Positions 1 through 7,744 of a stretch of 38,729 nt of DNA are shown here, piece by piece. The notes beneath the pieces were generated by a model, which worked only from the letters and a program-made list of their open reading frames with translations, had not been told where the DNA came from and did no database searches. The first letter of the stretch is position 1. Each line of letters opens with the position of its first letter. Made by a program: the position numbers and the translations under genes. This DNA comes from Balneolales bacterium (GTDB taxonomy: Bacteria; Bacteroidota; Rhodothermia; Balneolales; Cyclonatronaceae), in NCBI GenBank assembly GCA_022565805.1, contig JAIULZ010000023.1, positions 1 through 38,729 of the forward strand, in the 5' to 3' direction.

Positions 1-109
1 TCTTCTTCCTTGGATCAAAAATAAAATCCTCGATTAGAGTAACTAAGCTCCGGTTATATTTTTGATCAGGCGTCGAATACGAACAAAAAAGGCTTTTTCA
101 AAGCCTTCT
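1..109 (+). repeat. Interspersed hairpin repeat, copy 1 (left end outside window)
   Basis: This copy aligns with the stretch beginning at 4279. Shared blocks are the TCTTCTTCCTT start, an AAATCCTCGA block in the loop, CTCCG, and GCGTYGAATACGAAC after the stem. A perfect 11-bp inverted repeat, GATCAAAAATA (13-23) and TATTTTTGATC (57-67), encloses a 33-nt loop. The right end, CAAAGCCTTCT (99-109), is the exact reverse complement of the left end of copy 2 at 4248. By alignment the full unit is about 140 bp, with roughly 30 bp lying left of the window. It is non-coding; whether it is a MITE-like element or an RNA is not known. Confidence 0.6.
84..107 (-). terminator. Rho-independent terminator, minus strand
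   Basis: Arms AAGGCTTT (89-96) and AAAGCCTT (100-107) form an 8-bp stem with a 3-nt loop. Read on the minus strand the hairpin is followed by a run of T (complement of the A run 85-90). It could end minus-strand transcripts from the gene at 363-866, although it is about 255 nt from that stop. It coincides with the right end of the interspersed repeat. Confidence 0.5.
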
Positions 110-362
110 AAAACTGAACTCTGGTTAACTCAATGAATAAAAGCGAATTATAGTTTTAAAACAAATCCTTTGGTCTTATAAATTGTGGAACTCAGCCTTT
201 GTTAAGCTTGGTGGGAATATACGTATAAGCCCTTGCAATTACGCATACAAGACAAATAAATCTTTACCTATTTACAGCTTTAGTTTTTGAGAGATACACG
301 TATGCATATTTTAAAGAAGAAATTTCATTTCATAGTTACAAAAATGCAGAGTATAACAACTA
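110..362. other. Gene-free AT-rich stretch
   Basis: Together with the repeat at 1-109 this makes 362 bases without a gene. I see no supported coding frame, tRNA or strong dyad between 110 and 362; the sequence is AT-rich and unstructured by eye. Confidence 0.5.
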
Positions 363-866
363 TCAGGAAGTAACTTTAATCGCTTTTTCTTCAATTATCT
401 CATCAACAATGCTTTGTATTTCCTTTTTACCCGGCAATTCTGAAATTAGCTCATCTTCAAGCAGAGATGCAAAGCTACGCATATACAAAACGACATCGTC
501 TCTCCTTTTGTGATTCATTGACTGACGCCTTTCTGGAGCGATTCGGTACAATACACGCTGATCAGAAAGACGTTCTAGATGTAGAAGATCTTGTCTCGTT
601 AAACCAATCTCGAGCATAGTTTGAATAATATGATCAATCGTAAGACCGGTGGTTGTACAATGTTCTACAGACTGACTACTCCAGTCACCGGCTTTTTCAA
701 GAGCCATTTCATGGATTCTGGCAGGGCTCAGTTTCGTGATTGTTTGCGCCAGGTGACCACAGTTACATCTGCCCATATGGCACCAATTATAATCTGCACC
801 ATTTGCCAGGCGCTGGGCAGTATTTCTTAAGGCATTTATTAACTCTGCGTTGGCTCTTGTTTGCAT
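363..866 (-). CDS. Conserved hypothetical protein with CxxGRCNCGH motif
   Basis: This is a soluble protein of 167 residues without signal peptide or membrane segment. Near residues 29-38 it carries a tight Cys/His cluster (C, H, GRCNCGHL), and a further Cys-Thr-Thr-Thr-Gly occurs near residue 70. This arrangement could bind a metal or Fe-S centre, but that is inference. The C-terminal third is rich in Glu and Lys and probably helical. I recall similar uncharacterised proteins sharing the HxGRCxCGHL and LERLSD segments in Bacteroidota and other Gram-negatives, with no assigned function. It stands alone on the minus strand. The ATG at 864-866 is the natural start; no strong Shine-Dalgarno is visible. 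Confidence 0.8.
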   Translation of the reverse strand: MQTRANAELINALRNTAQRLANGADYNWCHMGRCNCGHLAQTITKLSPARIHEMALEKAGDWSSQSVEHCTTTGLTIDHIIQTMLEIGLTRQDLLHLERLSDQRVLYRIAPERRQSMNHKRRDDVVLYMRSFASLLEDELISELPGKKEIQSIVDEIIEEKAIKVTS

Positions 867-1289
867 ATTTCTAACTTTTGTTTTGCAGTTTTTTTGTTAA
901 AATAAAGCCTAAGGGTACTTATGAAGAATCCTCAAATGCTTAATCACATATGATCTGGAGATTCACTGGTTTTATGCCTTAGGCACTGTTCTATTAATTA
1001 ATATAATCAATAAGCCACAACAGATAAATTCAATTTTTCGTGCATTCTTAGCGGGCAAAAGTGAATTATATCTGTACTCAAAAGTACAAAAATACTAAGA
1101 AACATGAAGTAGAAACCTCTTGAAATTCGATTCTTACAGTTTTATAAGCCATTAATTACAAAGGTTTGAACAACATTTTATGTGTCTATGAATATTTTCA
1201 ACTACGCAAAAAAGCCATGACTCTTATGTAAGAATCATGGCTTTTTTAAGAATTTCTATAAATCAGTTTCGTGATTTAAGTATACGCTA
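867..1289. other. Intergenic region without gene
   Basis: These 423 bases contain no supported reading frame. The only clear structure is the terminator hairpin at 1208-1247 that belongs to the gene at 1290-2555. The remainder is AT-rich and should include the promoter of the 363-866 gene, which I could not pin down. Confidence 0.5.
1208..1247 (-). terminator. Strong intrinsic terminator
   Basis: Arms AAAAAAGCCATGA (1208-1220) and TCATGGCTTTTTT (1235-1247) pair perfectly over 13 bp. The stem continues inward through TCTTA/TAAGA after one mismatch. T runs on both strands make it potentially bidirectional. It lies 43 nt beyond the stop codon of the minus-strand gene at 1290-2555 and most likely ends the lipoprotein/coiled-coil operon. 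Confidence 0.85.
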
Positions 1290-2555
1290 CTACTTTTTAG
1301 CTTCTGCTGTTTTGCCCGATTTGGTAACATAAAGTACAACCATCACCAGAGCAACTAGTCCTAGAATAATTGCCAAAATAAGGTAGTTACTGCCTCTTGG
1401 CTCTGCCAGAACGCCCCACTCACTTAATTTACGATCGATTGTAGCAATATTTTCGTGTGTCAGAACGCGGCCATCAATTATATTTCCTTGCCAGTTCATT
1501 TTCACATCGTTATGCCATACATCAGCAAAAGTTTCAAAACGAGCCTTTTCTTCTTCGCTACCAGCTTCATCACGAAGTGAATTGATGCGACCATCAAGAT
1601 ATGAGTTTAATGCACTGTAAAAAGCTGAAGATGAGTTAAAAGATGCCAGTTGAAGGCCTCTGTTCTCAAATGAAGCAGAAAGTGAACGCCACACAGACTG
1701 ATCCAAGCGATTCTTCCAGGTATCCATCATGCCATTTACTTCATTTACTTTTTCGGCACGGCCTTCAGAACTTTCATAAACTGTCGCCAGTTTGTTACCA
1801 AGCTTAGACCATGCGTTTTCGAAACGATAGTAGTTAGCACGAAGATCAAGGAAATCTGCGCTTGATAGCTGTGTGTGAGTATCTACAAAAGAAATATTGC
1901 TTTCAACTACAGCTGCTATATGGCCAACTACATTATCCCGATCTGCTCTAAGGGCAAATTCTTGCCTTTCTGAAGCAGAAAGAGAAGCTAAGCTTAGATT
2001 ATCGTAAGCAATAAATAAGGAGTCTACAAGACCGAGAATAAATTCATCTCTGCTTTCGAGCTGGCGACGTAGATTCTGAGCCACAGCGCGGTTAGCGTTT
2101 CGGTCGCGCGTCATTTGCTGTAGCGCATTTCTCAATGAATCAGATTCGGTGTTAAAACGCTCGATCTGATTGGTGAGATCACCTACTCTTTCATTGAGTT
2201 GAGTAATCTCATTGGCCTGAGAAGCAACCCGATTTAAATGTCGCCTTGAGGCGTTTGCCAAATCGCGCAGGCTTGCAACCTGTGTATTAAAATTCTCAGG
2301 GAAAATGTAGCGATTAATTAATGCTGCATTACCGGAAAAATCACTGTTCAGTCTGTCAATACGGCCAATTACGCGATCTGCGTCCTCAACGGAATCAAGG
2401 GTCTTAATTGCATTAAGCACCGTTTGATATTCGGCCTGATAGTTACGAACAATTTGGTAATCGGATTGATGCTGTGCGTTAAGCTCTGCGTTAAAACCGG
2501 CAAAAACGACCAGTATCACAGCAAGAACGGGTATGCGGGAAATAGTTTTCATCAT
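1290..2555 (-). CDS. Coiled-coil envelope protein, C-terminally membrane-anchored
   Basis: This 421-residue protein of unknown function has a signal peptide (residues 1-27, ending around NAQ). An alpha-helical periplasmic region with heptad-like coiled coil follows at about 95-175 (LNERVGDL, IERFNTES, LRRQLESRD). After a helical or globular middle part comes one C-terminal membrane segment (about 389-410, YLILAIILGLVALVMVVLY) and a short basic cytoplasmic tail (TKSGKTAEAKK). The layout suggests an inner-membrane protein with most of its mass in the periplasm. No LPXTG or PEP-CTERM motif is present. It starts 35 nt after the stop of the upstream lipoprotein gene, so the two are probably co-transcribed, and a strong terminator follows. 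Two ATG codons are adjacent (2553-2555 and 2550-2552), and either could start. Confidence 0.85.
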   Translation of the reverse strand: MMKTISRIPVLAVILVVFAGFNAELNAQHQSDYQIVRNYQAEYQTVLNAIKTLDSVEDADRVIGRIDRLNSDFSGNAALINRYIFPENFNTQVASLRDLANASRRHLNRVASQANEITQLNERVGDLTNQIERFNTESDSLRNALQQMTRDRNANRAVAQNLRRQLESRDEFILGLVDSLFIAYDNLSLASLSASERQEFALRADRDNVVGHIAAVVESNISFVDTHTQLSSADFLDLRANYYRFENAWSKLGNKLATVYESSEGRAEKVNEVNGMMDTWKNRLDQSVWRSLSASFENRGLQLASFNSSSAFYSALNSYLDGRINSLRDEAGSEEEKARFETFADVWHNDVKMNWQGNIIDGRVLTHENIATIDRKLSEWGVLAEPRGSNYLILAIILGLVALVMVVLYVTKSGKTAEAKK

Positions 2556-2590
2556 CTTTTCTGTGTCCTTAGATCAAAGTTATCTTCGTC

Positions 2591-3049
2591 TTATGATTGA
2601 ATGCCGTTTTTAGTCAGGTTAATTATGCGGTCACCATCGATTAGCTGTATAAGCGGATTTCTTTGGTTAAAAGCAGGGCCCTGCAGTCTATTGTCGGACA
2701 CACGAATGATGTTCGTGGAACGAAGCTCGTTTTCACGAACCTGCATAACGTAGACATTTCTAAAGCCGGCAGCGGTTACAAAGTAATACCCCTGGTGGTT
2801 ACGAATAAAACGTACTTCGGCACCACTAAAAGCAGAGAGTTCTATCCCCTCTTTTTCGAGCATAGGTAGCACATTAAACGTAAGACCAGACCGTACATCT
2901 TCGAACTGTCCCTGGGCATTAGTTTGAGCTACAACCTCGATTGGTTGTGCAAAATTTACATCCTGAATGGCGACTCTGCTGCTGCAGGCTGAGAGCAGCA
3001 ATGCAAAAGATAAGACAATCAGGATTTGGGTAATCAGATTTGATTTCAT
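2591..3049 (-). CDS. Small predicted lipoprotein
   Basis: This 152-residue protein begins with a lipoprotein signal, a hydrophobic stretch followed by LLSAC with the lipidated cysteine at residue 22. The mature part (about 130 residues) has alternating short hydrophobic and polar stretches typical of a small beta-rich domain; no catalytic motif is seen. I do not recognise the family. It is the first gene of a two-gene unit with the coiled-coil membrane protein 35 nt downstream, so a shared envelope role is likely. Apt lies upstream on the same strand, but 165 nt away, and is probably a separate unit. Confidence 0.8.
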   Translation of the reverse strand: MKSNLITQILIVLSFALLLSACSSRVAIQDVNFAQPIEVVAQTNAQGQFEDVRSGLTFNVLPMLEKEGIELSAFSGAEVRFIRNHQGYYFVTAAGFRNVYVMQVRENELRSTNIIRVSDNRLQGPAFNQRNPLIQLIDGDRIINLTKNGIQS

Positions 3050-3214
3050 ATTTCTATTATCGTTCGTGTTCGTTGTGTGTTATATAAACATGAAGTTGCT
3101 ACATTAGCATTACTACAGCCTAAAGTTAAACGGCTCTGCCAGCAAGCTGAATATAGGTAATTCAACCGCCTTTATAAACGCGGAAATGAATTTAAACAAT
3201 ATATTTTTTAGTCA

Positions 3215-3757
3215 CTAAAATGTTAATAATGCGTCGAAAAGTACATTGTTTTTTAGTTTTTTTGTTCCTTCAAGAAAAGACAGGTTAATTAGAAAGGAGT
3301 AGCCAACTACTTCTCCCCCCAAACGTTCTACCAGCTCGGTAGCAGCCGCAGCTGTACCCCCTGTTGCTATTAGGTCATCATGAATTAATACACGATTTCC
3401 TTTAATTATTGAGTCTGCATGAATCTCAACACTGTCCTCTCCGTACTCCAGCTTATATGAAGCTGAAATAGTCTTTGCAGGTAACTTGTTGGGCTTACGT
3501 ATGGGTACAAAACCCGCATCTAATCGCATAGCAAGAGATGGACCAAAAAGGAATCCCCTTGACTCAAGCCCTACTATTAAGTCTACCTTTTCTTTTAAAA
3601 ATGGTTTGGCCAACAACCTGTTTGTCATGTATAGCGTATCCGGGTCCCTCAATAAAGGTGTTATATCTTTGAAAATAATACCCGGTTTCGGAAAGTCCTT
3701 TATATCCCTAATTTTACTATTTAGCTGTTCAAGACAAATTTTGTCAAACCCTGACAT
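3215..3757 (-). CDS. apt: Adenine phosphoribosyltransferase
   Basis: It converts adenine and PRPP to AMP and pyrophosphate (purine salvage, cytoplasm). Length (180 aa) is normal for the family. The N-terminal segment with [15 protein letters not shown] (about 22-36) is the Apt signature. ESRGF (65-69) contributes to the active site. The type I phosphoribosyltransferase PRPP-binding loop reads [16 protein letters not shown] at about 123-138, with the usual two acidic residues and the TGGT turn. The ATG at 3755-3757 fits the family start. It appears monocistronic: a 657-bp gene-free region lies upstream and 165 bp separate it from the next gene on the same strand. Confidence 0.95.
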   Translation of the reverse strand: MSGFDKICLEQLNSKIRDIKDFPKPGIIFKDITPLLRDPDTLYMTNRLLAKPFLKEKVDLIVGLESRGFLFGPSLAMRLDAGFVPIRKPNKLPAKTISASYKLEYGEDSVEIHADSIIKGNRVLIHDDLIATGGTAAAATELVERLGGEVVGYSFLINLSFLEGTKKLKNNVLFDALLTF

Positions 3758-3817
3758 GTATTATACCCGAAATTAAATATTATTTTAATTTATTAATTCG
3801 TCAACTCACCTGCTGCA

Positions 3818-3839
3818 ACCGTTTAGCTAATCAGAACGG
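3818..3839 (+). repeat. Short dispersed repeat (copy A)
   Basis: The 22-nt block from ACCGTTTAGC to ATCAGAACGG matches 38365-38386 at 19 of 22 positions. It can fold with CCGTT pairing AACGG around an 11-nt loop. It lies about 60 bp upstream of the apt start. Confidence 0.35.
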
Positions 3840-4247
3840 CTTATTATTTTACCCCAAGCTTTTAATTGCTGTCCTTATTTATGACACATACAATCTACTA
3901 ATCTTAAACCAAATCAATTTTGGGTCTGTAATGTATCAAAAATAGTAAATTAAGACCTCACGATAAAGCTTAAAGGTTTTTTTATCTGAAGTAGCTTTGG
4001 AATGTGATTTAAACCGTTTGTTAAGCTTTACACTTAATAAAACCGTTACGACTAAACAAAATGTAAAAAAAACTGATTAAAGGAAGTTTTTCACTAAAGT
4101 TTTCACCTTATGCATGCACTTTTACAAATATAGTTGAATTTGACTTTAAAATATAGGCTTTGTTTCAATTGAATGAATAAACCAATTTTATCTCATTTTG
4201 GTAATGTATATGTTCATTTAATGCATCATATATAGCCGATTACTATT

Positions 4248-4387
4248 AGAAGGCTTTGCAAAACTACTCTTTTGCCCTTCTTCTTCCTTTGAGCAAAAAT
4301 TAAATCCTCGAATAGATAACCTATACTCCGTTTTTTTGCTCCAGCGTTGAATACGAACGCAATTAAAAACTTTTCAAAAATTAATAA
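4248..4387 (+). repeat. Interspersed hairpin repeat, copy 2
   Basis: The left end, AGAAGGCTTTGCA, starts at 4248. The inner stem is GAGCAAAAA (4291-4299) pairing perfectly with TTTTTGCTC (4333-4341) around a 33-nt loop, the same loop length as copy 1. The stem's third base pair is G-C here and T-A in copy 1, a compensatory change. GTTGAATACGAACG follows the stem, as in copy 1. The right end is degenerate. The element ends about 30 nt upstream of tadA in the same orientation, so it may lie in the tadA 5' leader. Confidence 0.6.
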
Positions 4388-4414
4388 GAGACAATAATTT
4401 AGCTAAAGAAAAAC

Positions 4415-4882
4415 ATGTTTAATAATAAAGGTGAAAACAAACACAGAAAATTCATGCAAATGGCATTGGCAGAAGCGCAGCTTGCACTTGCTAAAGGTGA
4501 AATTCCAGTGGGAGCTATTGTTGTTAAAGAAGATCAGGTTATTGGTCGCGGCCATAATTTAGTGGAGCAGCTTAAAGACCCAACAGCTCATGCCGAAATG
4601 ATCGCCATATCGGCCGCATGCAGCACAATTAATGATAAATTTCTGAGCTCATGCACTATTTATGTAACCATGGAGCCATGCCCTATGTGTTCCGGCGCAC
4701 TAGTATGGTCGAGGCTAAAACAGGTTGTTATTGGCTGTCTTGACCCTAAAACCGGATCATGCGGTAGTTTATTTAATATTGCTTCCAACAAAAAGCTGAA
4801 TCATCAGCTTGAAATTGTTCACAATGTTATGGAAGAAGAATGTAGTCAGCTGGTTAAGCTATTTTTTAGAATGAAGCGTTAA
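4415..4882 (+). CDS. tadA: tRNA-specific adenosine deaminase
   Basis: It deaminates A34 of tRNA-Arg(ACG) to inosine. The zinc-dependent cytidine/deoxycytidylate deaminase fold is clear: H59-A-E61 supplies a zinc ligand and the catalytic glutamate, and PCPMC (88-92) gives the two cysteine ligands C89 and C92. Length (155 aa) is usual, and the N-terminal MxxALxEAxxA helix and the substrate loop after PCPMC (SGALVWSR) fit TadA better than cytidine deaminases. It is the only + strand gene in this part and converges on nadD with a 32-nt gap. No strong terminator is visible in that gap. Confidence 0.93.
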   Translation: MFNNKGENKHRKFMQMALAEAQLALAKGEIPVGAIVVKEDQVIGRGHNLVEQLKDPTAHAEMIAISAACSTINDKFLSSCTIYVTMEPCPMCSGALVWSRLKQVVIGCLDPKTGSCGSLFNIASNKKLNHQLEIVHNVMEEECSQLVKLFFRMKR

Positions 4883-4914
4883 AAATGGCTTAATTAGTGA
4901 AACCCAATAATAAT

Positions 4915-5511
4915 TCACGTATTTACGTACAAATTATTCTGCAAAATATAATCCGTGATAACAGGGTTTAATGGCATTTGATGTATACTACTTCGGCTCT
5001 GCATGCTAAGTTTTTTGCGCACCTCAGTAGAAGAACAGGCTTGGGGTTTATGCGGTACAACAATAAATGAAGGGCTGTTTTTTGCAGCAATTGTAGATAC
5101 ATCAGGTCGCTCTGCTACTAAAACTTTTGTTAGCCTGAGAATTTTTTCCGCGTCTTTCCATTTATGAAAAGACGCAAGATTATCTCCTCCAATACAAATT
5201 CTAAAACCGTATTCCGGATATTTAGCCAGTAAAAACTCTACAGTTTGGATGGTGTAGCTAGGCTGTGGCAAATGGCGCTCAATATCGCATACTCTTACAT
5301 TTTCTAAGTAACCAAAGGCCAGCTTTGCCATTTCTAACCGATGTTCGAAGGTTGTAAAATGACCATTTTCCTTAAACGGTGAAGCCGCAGCCGGAAGAAC
5401 CCAGACTTCATCGCATAGTTCTGATGCAAGAAAACGATCAATAAGAGTTTCATGCATAATATGTGGCGGATCAAAAGATCCGCCGAATAACCCAATTTGT
5501 CTTTTTGCCAT
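4915..5511 (-). CDS. nadD: Nicotinate-nucleotide adenylyltransferase
   Basis: It adenylates nicotinate mononucleotide to deamido-NAD in NAD synthesis (cytoplasm). The nucleotidyltransferase signature GGSFDPPH lies at residues 10-17, followed by IMH so that the HxxH pair (17, 20) is present. The second signature SSTEVR occurs near residue 163. The WVLPAAASPFK segment (about 37-47) is typical of NadD. Length (198 aa) is standard. It follows bamD by 66 nt on the same strand and is probably the last gene of a polyprenyl synthase-bamD-nadD unit. Confidence 0.93.
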   Translation of the reverse strand: MAKRQIGLFGGSFDPPHIMHETLIDRFLASELCDEVWVLPAAASPFKENGHFTTFEHRLEMAKLAFGYLENVRVCDIERHLPQPSYTIQTVEFLLAKYPEYGFRICIGGDNLASFHKWKDAEKILRLTKVLVAERPDVSTIAAKNSPSFIVVPHKPQACSSTEVRKKLSMQSRSSIHQMPLNPVITDYILQNNLYVNT

Positions 5512-5577
5512 TTTGGGATTTACACTTTTACTTATTTAAAAGCAGCAACCAAACAGGAAGTTTTCCCGCAGATGCGG

Positions 5578-6456
5578 TTAATTCACAGCAGATCTGTCTT
5601 CTTGAGTAGTATTTGAAGAAGCACGGTTGAGGTTAGCAATCGCAGTTACGGCCCTATCGTTATATCTTTCGGCAATATCTCTCGATTCTCCCCTGGGAAA
5701 GAGCTGTACGTATGTTTCATAGGCTTCTACTGCTTCCTGAAAGCGCTCTAACTGGCGGGCAGAAACACTATTCTCCGCAAAATAAACATGCGCCATAATT
5801 TTATTCGCTAGCGCCTTTTCTGCATAAATGGTTTCCGGGAAGCGGTCGAATGTAATTCCAAAGTAAATAGCGGCAGCTCTATAATTCCGCGCCTCACGTC
5901 CGGCAAGACGTACATATTGTTCAGCAGCTCTAAATCGTTTAAGAGCAAGCTTTTCTCTTAACTCATCTATATAATCGGCTGCTTCTGAAGCCTTTTGATT
6001 ATTTGGATTTCTGCTTATAAAAAGCTGAAAGAGTTCAATTGATCGGATCGTATCCGACTGATCTAAATTGTATCGCGGGCTTAGTCTGTAGTAGCTAAAA
6101 GCTTCGGCAAATTGAGCATCAGCGGCTCTTGCAGAACGAGGAAAAAACACATGATATCTTTGATACTCTGCCGCTGCTAAAAGAAATTGCCTGTTGTTAA
6201 AATAGCTTTCAGCAAGAAAAAACTGCGCTTCCTGGCCAATCTCGGTTCCGCGTCCAACAGTAATTACTGTTTCGAAAGCTTGTGCGGCATCTCCAAATCG
6301 GCCACGATCGTAAAATGCCATGGCTTTATCGAAAGCAACTTCAAGAGTGTCGCCCGGCCTTATTTGATTTCGGTTGCCGCATGATGCGAGGATAATGACT
6401 GCAAGAAACAGGACTGATAGCTTGAGGATACTGTTTTTCAAAATGATAATCTGCAA
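5578..6456 (-). CDS. bamD: Outer membrane assembly lipoprotein BamD (YfiO family)
   Basis: BamD is the essential lipoprotein partner of BamA in beta-barrel insertion. The protein has a signal peptide ending in IILASC (lipidated Cys at residue 26). Tandem TPR-like helical repeats follow (for example AMAFYDRGRFGDAAQAFE, FYNNRQFLLAAAEYQRY, and the later FQEAVEAYETYVQLFP repeat). Length, 292 aa, is in the BamD range. The first codon is TTG (6454-6456); another TTG five codons in (6439-6441) is an equally reasonable start, since neither has an obvious ribosome site. It sits 43 nt after the polyprenyl synthase gene and 66 nt before nadD. Confidence 0.88.
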   Translation of the reverse strand: MQIIILKNSILKLSVLFLAVIILASCGNRNQIRPGDTLEVAFDKAMAFYDRGRFGDAAQAFETVITVGRGTEIGQEAQFFLAESYFNNRQFLLAAAEYQRYHVFFPRSARAADAQFAEAFSYYRLSPRYNLDQSDTIRSIELFQLFISRNPNNQKASEAADYIDELREKLALKRFRAAEQYVRLAGREARNYRAAAIYFGITFDRFPETIYAEKALANKIMAHVYFAENSVSARQLERFQEAVEAYETYVQLFPRGESRDIAERYNDRAVTAIANLNRASSNTTQEDRSAVN

Positions 6457-6499
6457 TGGATTTTATAATGATTAATATCTTTTTTTATGATGAACCGGT

Positions 6500-7477
6500 C
6501 TAGGACTTCCTTTTTCTAAGCGACTCTATAAGCTGTACAACAGCAGACTTAAACGGGCCATCTTCGAAATGCTCTAAAGCCGACAAGCACGTAATATAAC
6601 GATTATTAATTGCTTTTTCAGTTTCTTCTATTACTCCTAAATCGTAATATAACTGCGTAACGTAGCTAACCTCTTGTTGAGTACATGCATCATTCTGCAA
6701 AATAGAAGAAAGTTTTTCTTTGGTTTCGTTTTCTGCTCTCTGAAGGGCCATTAAGCTTAAAAAAGTTTTTTTACCCTCATAGATATCACCACCCTTTTTC
6801 TTCCCGAAATCTTTCGGATCTGCAATAGCATCAAGTAAGTCGTCTTGTATTTGAAAAGCTACGCCGGCTTCTCGGCCAAGCGTGCCAAGAATTTCAATTT
6901 TTTGTTCAGAGGCGCCTGCTACAATACCGCCCATCTGAAAACTCGCCTGCAGCAATGCTGCCGTTTTGGCGCCTATCATATCCAGGTATTCGTCTACAGC
7001 TACATCCAAACGTTTCTCGAACTCCATATCGCTCGCTTGCCCTTCACAAACAATGCGTGTTGCGTTACCGAAAACAGTTAGAAGATCTTTCATGCGATGT
7101 AAGCCATACTCTGTTTGAGCATAAACAAAGAGCTGTTCATAGGCCATATTAAACATCACATCGCCGCTCAAAATGGCAACCGATTCATCCCATTTTTTGT
7201 GAACTGTTGGCTGCCCTCTCCTGCTATCGGCCTTGTCCATAATATCATCGTGGATAAGGGTGAAATTATGCAACAATTCTACGGCTATAGCAGCAGGCAT
7301 AGCTTCTTGTGGATTGCCTTTTGCCATACCGCAGGCATTCAGCACTATTAATGGCCGTATACGTTTGCCGCCAAGAAGTAAAATATAGCGAACAGGATCA
7401 TAAAGTCCGGAGGGGTATTCTGGAATAATCAGGGCTTCCAAAGCCTCTTCAAATTCGGTTAGAAAAGGAAGTTTCAA
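6500..7477 (-). CDS. Polyprenyl diphosphate synthase (trans-type)
   Basis: It condenses IPP with allylic diphosphates. Both aspartate-rich motifs are intact: DDIMD at 77-81 and DDLLD at 212-216. LGGKRIRP (about 35-42) is the IPP-binding GKR motif and KT at 171-172 is also conserved. The residue five before the first aspartate of the first motif is Phe72; bulky residues there usually limit the product to C15-C20, so a farnesyl/geranylgeranyl-type product is more likely than a long quinone tail (inference). The start codon is TTG (7475-7477); the nearest in-frame stop lies only a few codons upstream. The IPP isomerase gene lies 267 nt upstream on the same strand, giving a small isoprenoid neighbourhood, and bamD follows by 43 nt. 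Confidence 0.9.
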   Translation of the reverse strand: MKLPFLTEFEEALEALIIPEYPSGLYDPVRYILLLGGKRIRPLIVLNACGMAKGNPQEAMPAAIAVELLHNFTLIHDDIMDKADSRRGQPTVHKKWDESVAILSGDVMFNMAYEQLFVYAQTEYGLHRMKDLLTVFGNATRIVCEGQASDMEFEKRLDVAVDEYLDMIGAKTAALLQASFQMGGIVAGASEQKIEILGTLGREAGVAFQIQDDLLDAIADPKDFGKKKGGDIYEGKKTFLSLMALQRAENETKEKLSSILQNDACTQQEVSYVTQLYYDLGVIEETEKAINNRYITCLSALEHFEDGPFKSAVVQLIESLRKRKS

Positions 7478-7744
7478 AAGAATATGATCGTTGGTGTTTT
7501 AAGATTCGGATATTTAAGATACAACATCGCTGTGTCACGAAAAATAATATCTGGCTTCATAATCCGGGTTTAAGAAGGCATCTGCTTTTGTAGTTTTCGG
7601 CAAATATATCTATAGTAAAAATTGCAATTTATTTGAATATATTTCTATCAACAATTACATCATATATTATGCTATATATCTTATTTTTTGCAGATGACTA
7701 TATTCGAAGGTTAAACAAATAGATTCATAGGTTCTTCATATAAA

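Larger units (their letters stand above)
3758..4414. other. Gene-free region between apt and tadA
   Basis: These 657 bases have no supported gene. They hold a 22-nt sequence (3818-3839) repeated near 38365, two AAACCGTT words near 4016-4043, and copy 2 of the interspersed hairpin repeat (4248-4387), which ends about 30 nt before tadA. Promoters for the divergent apt and tadA genes must lie here; I could not assign them by eye. Confidence 0.5.

Noticed and set aside
4883-4914. Terminator between convergent tadA and nadD
   Set aside because: Only a 5-bp GTGAA/TTCAC pairing with an AT-rich loop is visible in or near the gap; too weak to call.
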